Below, piece by piece: positions 25,301-35,811 of a stretch of 64,000 nt of DNA. A program made the position numbers and the translations under genes. Under the pieces are notes generated by a model. It did not search any database. It saw only the letters and a list, made by a program, of their open reading frames with translations, and was not told the origin of the DNA. Positions within the stretch are counted from its first letter, which is position 1. Each line of letters opens with the position of its first letter. Where the stretch lies: NCBI RefSeq assembly GCF_002775205.1, contig NC_036450.1, forward strand, positions 26,128,288 to 26,192,287, written 5' to 3'. The DNA comes from Xiphophorus maculatus (Eukaryota > Chordata > Actinopteri > Cyprinodontiformes > Poeciliidae).

Positions 25301-28300
25301 CTTTAAAAAAAAAAAAGAATAAAAAAATATCGAGATCCCCTGCCTCTTCCTTGTTGCCCTACTGCCATCTGCTTCCAGTCAGAAACAACCAATCAGAGCC
25401 AGGAGGAGAATCGTAATGCTGTCAATCATCTTGTGCACGCGCTGCCTGCACACTCTCCTGCACAGCACTCATGAGCTCCAGCTGTTCCAATGGTAGGCAA
25501 ACAACCTAACATTACAGGAAAACTGCCATTGGTGGCTGATTGACAGCGCTAAGACCCTCCCCTGGCTCTGATTGGTTGTTTCTGACAGGAAGTGGTGTAT
25601 TTCTGCAGATTGCTGTAAGACCATATTGAGGAGGCAAAGATTACCCGTCTCATTTTGTACTGTCAATTTGAACAAATATGATAAAATCATATTTTTCGAA
25701 ATGTTTCATACTGAAGCTTTAATTCAAACAGACCATGTTGTTTTCTCATGGTGAATAAAAACATGGCCTTACCAAACATCTGTATATTTACAACAGCTAT
25801 TTCATTCAGGAAAAGTGAAGGCTTGCTCACCAATATATGAATCACGACTAGTTGGCACAGGAAAGGCCATGCACAGGTAAGTGTCCGACTGAAACAACAA
25901 GAGGATGAGACTCATCACTTTATTTCAACCAAACACAAATGTTCTGCGCAACATTCATATGAAGGTGAACCAAAAACTCATCATAATTTTCTTAAATTAG
26001 CAGTAGATTTAGGATAGTAAAAAATGAAAAGACTCACCTCAGTTGGCAAAACCCCAGGCATTCGAAGATCCACTGTGAAATTCTGAGAGTTAAAGAGCTG
26101 CGGCGGCCTGACTCTGGACACACAGTCACTGGGATTTAAGACATCTTCCCAAACCCTTAGGAATGACAACAACATACACTCCATTACTAACATATACACT
26201 CCTCCTTTATTTATTTAAAGTAGATCTGTTCTGTTTGTCATTACTGGGAGTACATTCAGCAGGAAACACAGAATTCACACCTCAGTCAATATAAACGGCA
26301 TGTAGATATTTAAGCTAGAATCTTTTAGTGAATAAAAGGTTCTGAGTTGAATTTCAGGAGTTCCTTACCTCTTCGACCCATACAGGGAGGGCTGCAGTTC
26401 CACACTGTGACTGTGATGGAGGAACGCTACCACCAAACTGACCACCAGGAGTCCCATCACACCTACAGGTTTCACTCTGCCGTTCACTACCAGGCTGCAA
26501 ATGGGAAAACAAGCCACTAGAACATAAAGATAACTAAAATACACAATGTTGAGTTCCTGTATCAGAATCAAAATTCTTTTATTTTCATTATACAACAAAG
26601 CAGATAAATAGACCCTGATCTTATACTTCTATTTATTCTATATATTTCTTTATGTAATTTTACAGGCCAGAACTTTTTGCCCAGGGGGGAATAATTGGCA
26701 AATTTTTACTACTGACAGGCCACAAAATTCATTAAATAAAATGCAAAAATGTGTTTATTGTTATTATTTTTTTTGTTTGTTTTACCTGCTCAACAATAAA
26801 CAAAACTTCTTTGGAATCTGTATATCATTAGAAATCCAAAACACACTTGCTTCTGATTGCTGCCTTATTAAAAGAAAAAACAGATCATTCTCAAATTTTG
26901 GGGGTCATGAATCGTCTCCTATTTTGTTGGCCAAATTTTTGATCATTCTTGATTTGTGGTCAGGGGCCGAACAAAATCCTATCCAGAGCCAAAAATGGCC
27001 CACGGACCACACTTTGACCTTTACATTAAATTACTGTAATATCTGACTAAATCCAAGTAAAGCTCCTAAATAAATGACTGTCAAATTTATTGCAACAGCA
27101 GCACAGGTTATGGACACGTTCTGGATTCTCAAGTAGTGTAATAACTTGTAATAGATCATTTTCAAGCAGTTCAATAGAACCACTGATAATTGAGCCTTGT
27201 CCTCAGGCCACTGACACATTTCTAACCTAAAAAAGATAGAAATTGGTTGTGAGCTTTACTGACAACAATAAGCACTTTACCAAACTGATGTGTCTAATTA
27301 TGTTCATGAACACATTTCAAACATTTTCTTTGTTATCCACAAATTGGAAAATTATTTTGATACTCCAGTATTTTGTCACCATAGTTACGCTTGCCGCTTG
27401 TCCTTAAAGTTCGGTTGTAGCTACAGTACGTTCTGTGACACCAGTGAAAACACGCTACATTGTTTCTTCTGAAACACTGAATGTCTGTTCCTTGAAATGC
27501 TATAGTTACAAACATGGCCTCTGGCTAAACAACATTTCATCTAACCACCATTTATTGTAACCACTAAAAAGGCAGATAATAATCATTTCATCCCAATACC
27601 TGAAACATTTTTTTGAACATCAAGTGTTTTTCTGCTGATGCTGGGTTCAAAACTTTTCACAGATTTTAATGAAAATTAAGGGACAAAAATTCAGCTTTGC
27701 AAAATTACTGCAACAAACTTCGTTTTCAACCTGCACACATGACCTTGGTGCCATTTGAAAGATTTTTATTGCTCTCTCTGGCATTATGGTGGATGATGCC
27801 ATCATCGTCCCCTCTCTCACCTGGACACTGTGAGAATCTTGTTTTATCAGCTTCTCCAGTTACTTCAACACCATCTGACCCACAATTCTGAGAGACAAGC
27901 AGGAGAAGAAAGGAGTGGACCACCAGCTCGCCTCGTGGACCCTGGACTACCTCACACACCGAGGTCAGGGCTGTGTTTCAGACGGTACCGGAGCACCACT
28001 GGGAACGGTTCTGGCAACGCCACAAACTGCTTTCTACAAACGTTTTCTGATGACTCCACAAGCACAATCCTGCTATAGACTTGGTAGTTTTCTGTTGATA
28101 CGCAATATATCTACGAGTGTAATTATGAACACATACATGTCTGTGGGTGCATGTGTATATGTATATGTACGTATATATGCATGTGTGTGTGCATGCAACT
28201 GCGGTTTTGTAAATGTAAATTTGTGTGTGTACATTTTTATACATGCATCCTTTATATACTTATATTGCCATTTTCATATTTATGTTTCTATTTCATCTTG

Positions 28301-28604
28301 TATGCTTCTACTCTGTACCGTTCGTTCATTTCTGTTACTCTTTTGTTCTGTCATGGCAGCTTAAATTCTCCGCTTGTCGGACAAATAAAATAAATAAATT
28401 GCTTGTTTCAACATACAACTATTGAAAATGTGGGGAACATTCCTACTTACAGCCACTGCAAAGCTCAGTGATATTCTCCTCTGCGTCAGAGTGTGGAAGC
28501 AGCTGTTTGTATCATTGAACTTTAAATTTAGAGGATGCTTTTCAGTGTTAAAACTCATTGAAATGCTCTGCTTTCCTGATGACTCACCGCTGTTGACAGA
28601 GCAT
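7232..28604 (-). CDS. pam: Peptidylglycine alpha-amidating monooxygenase (bifunctional PHM-PAL)
   Basis: Converts glycine-extended neuropeptides to C-terminal amides in secretory granules. Exons in order: 28588-28604, 26369-26494, 26038-26155, 25831-25888, 25037-25124, 24552-24643, 24185-24268, 23176-23224, 22685-22752, 21172-21252, 21017-21093, 20059-20162, 19416-19609, 16733-16783, 16204-16333, 15521-15637, 15325-15397, 14255-14465, 13732-13935, 13444-13559, 11730-11826, 10274-10324, 9953-10195, 7552-7611, 7232-7422; 2700 nt, 899 aa. Signal peptide about 19-37. PHM copper ligands are present: TVHHM (~119), IHYGD (~186), HTHSL (~256), DEMCN Met (~328). The PAL zinc/catalytic set is also there: LPHGI, DGYCN, IPHSL, MPHDI in NHL-like repeats. 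Membrane helix ~789-815; tail ends EEYSAPPPRPPPPQSSS. The PHM-PAL linker is short, with no exon-A equivalent. A non-coding first exon probably lies near 29321-29360. Exon numbering elsewhere counts that UTR exon as 1 (so 7552-7611 is 25 and 7232-7422 is 26). Confidence 0.96.
7519..7546. repeat. (GT)n microsatellite beside pam 5' splice site
   Basis: Fourteen GT units on the plus strand. In the pam transcript this is a (CA)n run that starts 5 nt downstream of the donor of exon 7552-7611 (CGAG|GTAAG). Confidence 0.95.
8391..8549. repeat. 42-bp minisatellite, copy A left arm
   Basis: Four units of a 42-bp repeat (core ACCCCCGAATGAAATGCAGC), the last one partial. Because 42 is divisible by three, long repetitive ORFs appear on both strands; they are not genes. 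Confidence 0.95.
8681..9142 (+). mobile_element. 5'-truncated LINE nested in foldback copy A
   Basis: Flanked by a 14-bp direct repeat AATCTTGCATCTGG (8667-8680 and 9143-9156), the mark of target-primed insertion. It keeps only the last ~70 codons of a non-LTR reverse transcriptase ORF, with the C-terminal zinc-knuckle pattern CDYC-(x10)-H-(x4)-C, ending at 8894. A 3' UTR follows with a TGGCGGT/ACCGCCA stem-loop and a (GAA)n tail. The visible ORF begins upstream, in the foldback DNA, so its first ~25 codons are not LINE sequence. Confidence 0.88.
9233..9385. repeat. 42-bp minisatellite, copy A right arm
   Basis: Inverted counterpart of the left-arm array, four units; core on the plus strand is GCTGCATTTCATTCGGGGGT. 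Confidence 0.95.
10476..10712. repeat. 42-bp minisatellite, copy B left arm
   Basis: Six units (five full, one partial) of the same 42-bp repeat, two more than any other arm in the window. Confidence 0.93.
10849..11310 (+). mobile_element. 5'-truncated LINE nested in foldback copy B
   Basis: Same junctions as in copy A: target duplication AATCTTGCATCTGG at 10835-10848 and 11311-11324, the same C-terminal reverse-transcriptase fragment (stop at 11062), the same 3' stem-loop and GAA tail. Sharing both junctions means one LINE insertion, later copied with the host element. Confidence 0.88.
11398..11550. repeat. 42-bp minisatellite, copy B right arm
   Basis: Four inverted units, differing from each other only at an A/G position (TTTATTTG against TTTGTTTG). 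Confidence 0.93.
11870..12020. mobile_element. Short Tc1-end relic in pam intron
   Basis: The block CTTTCAAAAGTATTCACACC with GTGGGATTTTACGTGATAGA resembles the ends of a common fish Tc1-type element. Similar fragments lie near 52800-52870, 60830-60930 and 62585-62650. No coding remnant. Confidence 0.45.
12130..12790. repeat. MITE-like element (family d) in pam intron
   Basis: Begins TTAAAGGTGACCCTATTATG and ends with CATTCCCTTTAAAG, imperfect inverted termini around about 650 bp with no coding capacity. Other parts of this large intron (11827-13443) show nothing recognisable. Confidence 0.5.
15690..15900. repeat. MITE-like repeat (family e), pam intron
   Basis: Contains TTGCCATGGAGATTAAAGG, CATGCATGAAAGAATCAAGGC and the end ATAATACTGCCCCTTTAA. 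The inverted counterpart is at 56836-57000, showing a dispersed family. Confidence 0.7.
16353..16427. repeat. (AC)n microsatellite before pam 3' splice site
   Basis: In the pam transcript this is a (TG)n tract ending about 20 nt upstream of the acceptor of exon 16204-16333, the first exon of the PAL domain. Confidence 0.95.
16784..19415. other. Large pam intron at PHM-PAL linker, no gene seen
   Basis: 2.6 kb separates exon 19416-19609 from exon 16733-16783. It holds a (TA)n run (16949-16972) and a fish repeat fragment near 17418-17480 (GGTAAATGGCCTGTACTTG). I found no exon equivalent to the alternatively spliced exon A that mammals have at this junction, but a diverged one could be missed. 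Confidence 0.55.
21931..21968. repeat. 16-bp-arm hairpin in pam intron
   Basis: CAGCTTTAATCAGCTG (21931-21946), loop TGAAAG, and its exact reverse complement (21953-21968). With one bulge the pairing continues outward a few bases. Confidence 0.85.
25300..25720. repeat. Palindromic MITE, family a, pam intron
   Basis: AAACAACCAATCAGAGCCAG near 25383-25402 is matched in inverted orientation at 25560-25581 (CTGGCTCTGATTGGTTGTTT). Both flank CTGTCAATCA/TGATTGACAG blocks. The AAGCTTTAAT-like end matches other copies. Confidence 0.7.
26670..27015. repeat. hAT-like non-autonomous repeat, pam intron
   Basis: The right end AAAAATGGCCCACGGACCACACTTTGAC resembles a dispersed end seen at 31519-31545 and 57065-57110 (GTCCAAAGTGTGGCCC and its complement). 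The interior is decayed, with no ORF of known family. Confidence 0.45.
27780..28400 (+). mobile_element. Decayed L2/CR1-like LINE 3' fragment
   Basis: Frame-broken reverse-transcriptase coding sequence at about 27912-28080: HQLASWTLDYLTHR and GAPLGTVLA in one frame, and the catalytic-box remnant FSDDS in another. A non-coding tail ends TTGTCGGACAAATAAAATAAAT, the style of L2/CR1 3' ends. It lies in the first large pam intron. Confidence 0.7.
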
Positions 28605-28615
28605 GGTGGATCCAA
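28588..28615 (-). other. 28-nt pam microexon with the start codon
   Basis: Minus strand: acceptor CTTCCTCAG|, 28 nt, donor |GTGAGT. It contains GATCCACCATGC, a good Kozak context (A at -3), whose ATG is in frame with exon 26369-26494. A second in-frame ATG in that next exon lies just before the signal-peptide core. Confidence 0.7.
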
Positions 28616-29320
28616 CTGAGGAAAGAAGGCTGAAGGTCAGCGCTGTGCTAACATGACAACCCTCTGAGAGCAAAAAGGAAACTATGGAAACGAGACTCTT
28701 CCCACACACGGAGTACGTGATAAACCGTCAACCACATTACATCTATACGCAGTGTTGATATGAACATTTATACAACTGTGTAGACTCGCAAGAACGAATG
28801 TAGAATCATTTTAAATTCCCACTGATGTGGTAAACAGGACTTCTTAGGCGACAGCTGGTTGAGGCCAAGCAGGGATAAGAAATGTGTTAAATATAGGAGG
28901 TTCTTACGATTAGCATGTAGGAACTTAACGTTCTCACTTGGTGGCGTTTTTTCATTTGGTGTGCTAAAATATGTTTGGTCCAAATCTAAAAGATAGCTAA
29001 AACATTGACGGCGAGCCTGAATCAGACCAAAACATGTCACCATTATGTTTCCCGACTACCGGCGTGTTACACCTGCTCAAAATGGCTAAAATAGAGCTCA
29101 GTGTAGCTAATGAGCGCTGGAACGATACACCTTCGCTGTAGAGATGCTCTAACATTGTTAGCTAATGTGGCTAATAGGGTTTTAACAGTAATATCTATGA
29201 GCTCCATATGCTAAAGACGGTTGTCTGCATTGTAACCGACTTCTATTAAACCGCCACCAAACAAGAGAAAACCATTCGCAAAGATACGGCTAGTATTTTT
29301 CATCAAAGGAACACAATACC

Positions 29321-29360
29321 TGCTGGTGGCCGCAGCACGTCTTTCCAGATGACGATTGTT
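29321..29360 (-). other. Probable non-coding first exon of pam
   Basis: A GC-rich block in an AT-rich area, ending in a donor-like CCAGCAG|GTATTG at 29321 on the minus strand, about 0.7 kb upstream of the microexon. The transcription start is not determined. Confidence 0.4.
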
Positions 29361-29494
29361 TTCCCGTTTTTTTTTTTTTTTAATTGATAAGAAGTCACGT
29401 CTGCACTTCCCCTTTCAGAGTAAAAGCACCAAATAGCTCATGATTGACCATAATAGTCCACGGGAGGCATAGACAGCATACGTAGACGCCGAAG

Positions 29495-29540
29495 TGACGT
29501 ATGACCTTATTGGATCGTTACGTCAGCGCGTCTGACGTTT
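29495..29540. promoter_or_regulatory. Cluster of three CRE-like sites upstream of pam
   Basis: TGACGTAT (29495-29502), TTACGTCA (29518-29525, i.e. TGACGTAA on the other strand) and TGACGTTT (29533-29540). All share the TGACGT core bound by CREB/ATF factors. They lie about 140-220 bp upstream of the inferred pam first exon. Function is inferred from motif only. Confidence 0.5.
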
Positions 29541-29550
29541 AGCCGTAAAA

Positions 29551-29574
29551 TCAATCAATCAATCAATCAATCAA
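29551..29574. repeat. (TCAA)n microsatellite
   Basis: Six TCAA units in the pam-pomk spacer. Confidence 0.9.
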
Positions 29575-29930
29575 CAGGAAACTGATGTTCTGCTCATGAG
29601 ACAATTAATACTGTAATAGAAAAAAAACTATCATAATACCAATTATGAATGCTTGGTTTTTCTTCCTATGCTATTTAAATATATTTATGTTCTGCATTAT
29701 AAGCCGATGTTTTCTTGAACTATAACACATTAAAGTCCTTTTAATGCACTGGCGTCATTCAAAGGATTCCAGTGCATTAAACTGACAGCACTGACATGAA
29801 AACCTGTAACTAAGATTTTTATGTTTTTCGTTTGTTTGTTTTTTTACATTACAAACAACATTTAGTGACTGTTTCTTCCGTCCATCCTCAGTCAGATTGG
29901 ATGGTCTACCTTTGCTGACCCATTCTAACA

Positions 29931-29994
29931 GAATATAATAGAATAGAATAGAATAGAATAGAATAGAATAGAATAGAATAGAATAGAATAGAAT
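29931..29994. repeat. (AGAAT)n pentanucleotide repeat
   Basis: About a dozen GAATA units, nearly uninterrupted, in the pam-pomk spacer. Confidence 0.93.
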
Positions 29995-30139
29995 TTTAAT
30001 AGAATTGTTTTAATCCCAGAGTGGACAAATTCAGTTGTTACAGCAGAACATATTAGGGAGAAGCAGGACAGAAGCGTGAAAATTTGAATCTGATAATAAC
30101 AACAATAATAATAAAAATTATAAAGACAATAATTCAAAA

Positions 30140-30560
30140 TAATATGATTTGACCTAAACCAGTTCATTGTAGCTATGGTTGTATGTTGAGGATCATTGTC
30201 CTACTGTACATCTCAAGTTCTTTTGCGACGTCCCACAGCATCATGCTGCTTCCATCATGTTTCACAGACAGAGACAGGGCGGTTTTCTTTGGGCTGCAAC
30301 ATTTTGCATGCAGCCTGAAAAAAAAAAGAAGTTCCATTTTAGCTGAACAGGGCTTCTCTTTCCAGGTTTGCTGTTTCCCTCACATGAACTCCTGTGGTTT
30401 GCTTAAAACATTGACTTTCTTCTTGCTAGTTTTTTAGGAAGCCCAAATTTATTAGGAGCAAGACAAATAGTTGCTTTGCCAAAAACCTCTTTAATAAGCT
30501 GCAGATTGCTGTAATCTTTCTGAAATAAAAACAAAATAATTGGAATTAGTTTTTTATTTG
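30140..30560 (-). mobile_element. Decayed Tc1/mariner fragment
   Basis: Blocks GAGGATCATTGTCCTACTG, CCCACAGCATCATGCTGC and CCATCATGTTTCACAG resemble antisense Tc1 transposase sequence. Several stops; no intact ORF or terminal repeats recognised. Confidence 0.6.
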
Positions 30561-30835
30561 CCATCCCCCCTCATGCATTACTTTGTTTACATATCATTCC
30601 AAAAAATACATTGAAGCATGGAATTACATTTTAGTAGTAACTCACTTCAAATGTAACCTCAAGATGTTTTGCAAGATAAGCAACTCTAGCTTATATCAAC
30701 TGAGTTGAGAACAGTCCGAAGTACAAAATGTCAGTTTTTCATGTCATGTCAAGAGAGATTGAACAATAACAGAAAATGTTGAAGCAAGAACAAAATACTT
30801 GATAATTAAAATAAAGAGAGATGAAATAAATTCAT

Positions 30836-30851
30836 CCACCAGATGGCAGTA
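30836..30851 (+). promoter_or_regulatory. Full-consensus CTCF-type motif near pomk start
   Basis: CCACCAGATGGCAGTA fits the CTCF core CCASYAGRKGGCRSYV at every position. It lies about 50 bp upstream of the inferred pomk first exon, between two divergent genes. Confidence 0.5.
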
Positions 30852-30889
30852 ATACAGCTCTGCAGTCGCAAGCTGCGTCAATATATCTC

Positions 30890-30947
30890 GAGGAAGAAGA
30901 AGCAGCTGAGGGGGAAAATGAAGACGCTGAACTGTCAGATTAGAAGG
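30890..30947 (+). other. Possible non-coding first exon of pomk
   Basis: A purine-rich block ends in AGATTAGAAG|GTTTGT, a usable but weak donor. The coding exon at 32153 begins directly after an acceptor and has only 6 nt before its ATG, so an upstream non-coding exon must exist. The exact exon is inferred. Confidence 0.35.
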
Positions 30948-31284
30948 TTTGTACGTAAAAACTGATGTTCAGGATCAGCTGGTGAGATTCTGTGATTGAA
31001 GCTGGATTTGAAAGAGACTTGGTGGCTGCGCTGATGCCTGATAAACGGAGTGTAGAGAAATAACACACAATATTCTCGGTTTTTAGCACATTAAACATTT
31101 GTGCTTCGTTAGACAATCTTTGTCTGTTTATAATAGCATGTTGTGAAAATGAACGGTGTCACAGTGAGAGAGACTGGCATGTTTTTAATCCTTTTTGCTC
31201 ATTGTTAAACTGTAACAAACAGACATGATCTCACAGGCATGGTCATGTTTACTGGAGCGTCTTATGGGGATGAGAAGTTTGGTT

Positions 31285-31512
31285 CAGTCCATTGGTGTCA
31301 AACTCTAGTCCTCAAGGGCCGCAGTCCTGCAGTTTTTAGATGTGCAACAGGTACAAAACACTGGAATGAAATGGCTTAATTACTTCCTCCTTGTGTAGAT
31401 CAGTTTTCCAGAGTCTTAATGACCTAATTATTCTATACAGGTGTGGAGCAGCAGAGGCACATCCAACAGTTGCAGGACTGCGGCACTTGAGGACTGGAGT
31501 TTGACACCCTAA
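31285..31512. mobile_element. Palindromic hAT-like MITE
   Basis: Long inverted repeat: GGTGTCAAACTCTAGTCCTC at the left is matched by GAGGACTGGAGTTTGACACC at the right, and GCCGCAGTCCTGCA pairs with TGCAGGACTGCGGC. About 230 bp, no ORF. A common type of fish non-autonomous element, in the pomk 5' intron. Confidence 0.85.
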
Positions 31513-32158
31513 ACTAGGGTGTCCAAAGTGTGGCCCAGGGGCAACTTAATATTACTCAAGCAATATTCCAAATTTCCGAGAACCTCAAAACAATAAAAAA
31601 AATATTTCATTTTCAAAATGTTTTCGTTTGCTGTAAGCCGTAATCATGTAGACAAACAGAAAAAACTGTGGATAGAAATGAGTGAATGTGAGTTCAATGG
31701 TTTTGAATTGATATATTGAACTTTTTCCTGTACTGAAGTATTTTATATTTCTTAAATTTATATTATTGAATAGAAAAGCCATTGGAAACATCTCAATTTT
31801 ATTTCATTGTAATTTAGAGCTTTTAATGATTTGGACACATTTTTGGATGGAATTATGAAAACAGAATTTTGAATCTTTTCTAACAAGTTTATTCTAGATT
31901 TCCTCAAATCTGGACAGGATCAAAATTAGTACACAAAGATTTAAATACATACTCATCCAATAATATCTGGTTAAATGTCCTTTAGTAAGCTGCACTGCAA
32001 ACACAAATGTATGTTTGGGTTCCTTCACCCAGGATATTATGATGCAGATGTTATATAGAGCGAGGATGATAATTATTTGATCACCTGCACATTTTATATT
32101 TTTTACCCACTTTATATGTCCTATAATATTTTGCTTTCTCCTTCACCTGCAGAGTAGC

Positions 32159-33631
<1,473 letters not shown>

Positions 33632-35811
33632 GGTCACTCTCTGAGTAATGTTTAGCTGAGTAGAAGGAAAAGACAACATAAAATTTGATGGTTACAAAAA
33701 CTTCAGAACTGTGGTTTAAAGGTGTCTGTTTAGACTAAAGGTGTTTTCACAACTTATAGATTCAGTTTGATTTGGAACCAAAATTACAACATTTGTCACA
33801 GTTGGTGCGGCTTGCGTTCTTCCATTGAAAAACCTGTTCACCTCCTTGCCTGTGTGGGCGCTGCACCAAAACCCACTGAAAAAGATATTGAGCGCAACTA
33901 CCTTCTTCACAAAATGTAACCAAAAAGGGAGTGGCGTCAGATTTTAGCGGTTGTAGTATTTCTCTTTTGTTGTTCTCATTTTGTTTACATTTCATGAAGA
34001 AGGAAGTTGCACTCATGTCTTTTCTGAGGTTTTCATGTTGTTGCTTCAGTGGTTCTTGGTGCAGCAGACAGGTGAGGGGGGAACAGGTTGCTGGATCATT
34101 TGACACAGTGCAGTGAGAAAGAGAACCACAGCAGCTGGAAATGAAACAAATGTTGCAATTTTTGTCCCCAACTGAAATGAGTTTATGGGACTATCGGGTG
34201 TGAAAACAATCTAAATTCGGATTGGGCCTGTGAGTTCAAAAAGTTCACTTTTCACTGTATTTTTCTAGCCTCAGTAAAGGCATCTGGTAAAAAGATGTTC
34301 ATGAATGTTCAGTGTTTGGGGGAAGATGGTTCCAGACAGACCGTCATTATAAAAATACTCAAGTTAGAGGATGGAGGAAACTGATTTGCTATCACATGTA
34401 ATGTTTGTATGTTTACTAAAATAAACTTTAGTAAAAGTCTGGTCAGTCATTTTCAACACTCAGCAAGTCGCTTCCACTAAATGGGACCTTATCTGATGTA
34501 GACAGAAGTGAGTTTGCAGAAATAGACAATAGTATGTAATGGAGGAAGTTTCATAATTAGCCCAACTAGAGCGTCCAATAAAACTGCTTTAAACTAATAT
34601 AAAAAGAAAACTCAAACTTTCTTCTTACTTTGAAAACAGAATATAAGCTGTGAGTCTCTACATGTTTAAGCCATTGCTTACTTTATTGCTATTGTCTGAG
34701 CCAAAGAACCAAGTGATTTGATCTGCCTCATCAACTAAGAATTATCATCCTGACTGTATTATTTCAGAACAACTAAAATTCAGTAATAGTTGTTGATTAC
34801 TGCTTCCTTCACTACTTAATATGCTTCAGAAAAATCTGAATTAACACCAACTGTGTGTTGTCAAATCGAAAATAAAATTAAAAGTATTGTGAGAGCAAAA
34901 CTGTTGTGGTGAGACTATTGTCTCACTGATAGTTATAATTTCATTTCAAGGTCATTAAAACTGCAGTATGTTACAGTTTTTTCAGAATATTTTTCACTGC
35001 CAGGAGTCAGGAGAAAAATAAAAGAAGATACCGTACTTGGGTCCTTACATAACAAACTAAATTGGAAGCCAAAGATTGGAAACTGCTGACCTGCTTTCTG
35101 TGAGCACAAAGGCACTAAACAAAGGTACTGAAGTGTTTTTCTTCAGGTCTGAGCTGCTCGGTGCTGTGTGCTTGTGTCCGGAAGGGGACTGAAAAAGCCC
35201 AGATGATGACCTCATTAAGAAATGGTTTTGGATTTTAACTGCAGCAAAAAAAGAAACAAACATATGATCTTGCCTTTAATTATAGCCAGATAACATCAAA
35301 CACCTGCATATGGATAGTCTGAAGCATCAGCGTAGATTTTACTTGAAGATAACCAAAACGCATATTTTCTATCTTATTTTCCCTCAAGATGAAATTACAT
35401 TTGTACTGACTTCTGGAAAAGTACAGCTTGGATAAATACACAAGCAAAAATTAATTAAGAAATAGTGGTGTTATTTCTTTCTCTTACCCATCATCTTAAA
35501 GTTCCAAGAATTTAAAAGCCTCTGCAATGGTTTATTAAGAATGATGTATTCACTACTCTGTAAATCATTTAAAGCTGTTGAACTTACATTGGGCAACACT
35601 AAAATAGAACAGTTAAAACATGTAAGCATGTTTTAAAATCAAATTTAAGGTTTTCATTTTGCGGCATTGTTATTCTATTCATTTCAAATTGAAGTACATA
35701 GCCTCAAGGAGGACAGCATTTTTATTTTTTTTGCTGTAATTCATAATAACAGACACAAAGAAGGAGATTACCGGATTGTATTTAAATATGTTTCAGATGT
35801 AAACACGTGGT
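33632..35811. other. pomk 3' UTR and spacer, no further gene
   Basis: AATAAA-type signals occur near 34425. A MITE-like unit is seen at about 33736-34212 with GGTGTTTTCACA and TGTGAAAAC ends. The rest is AT-rich with only short ORFs of no recognisable family. Confidence 0.5.
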
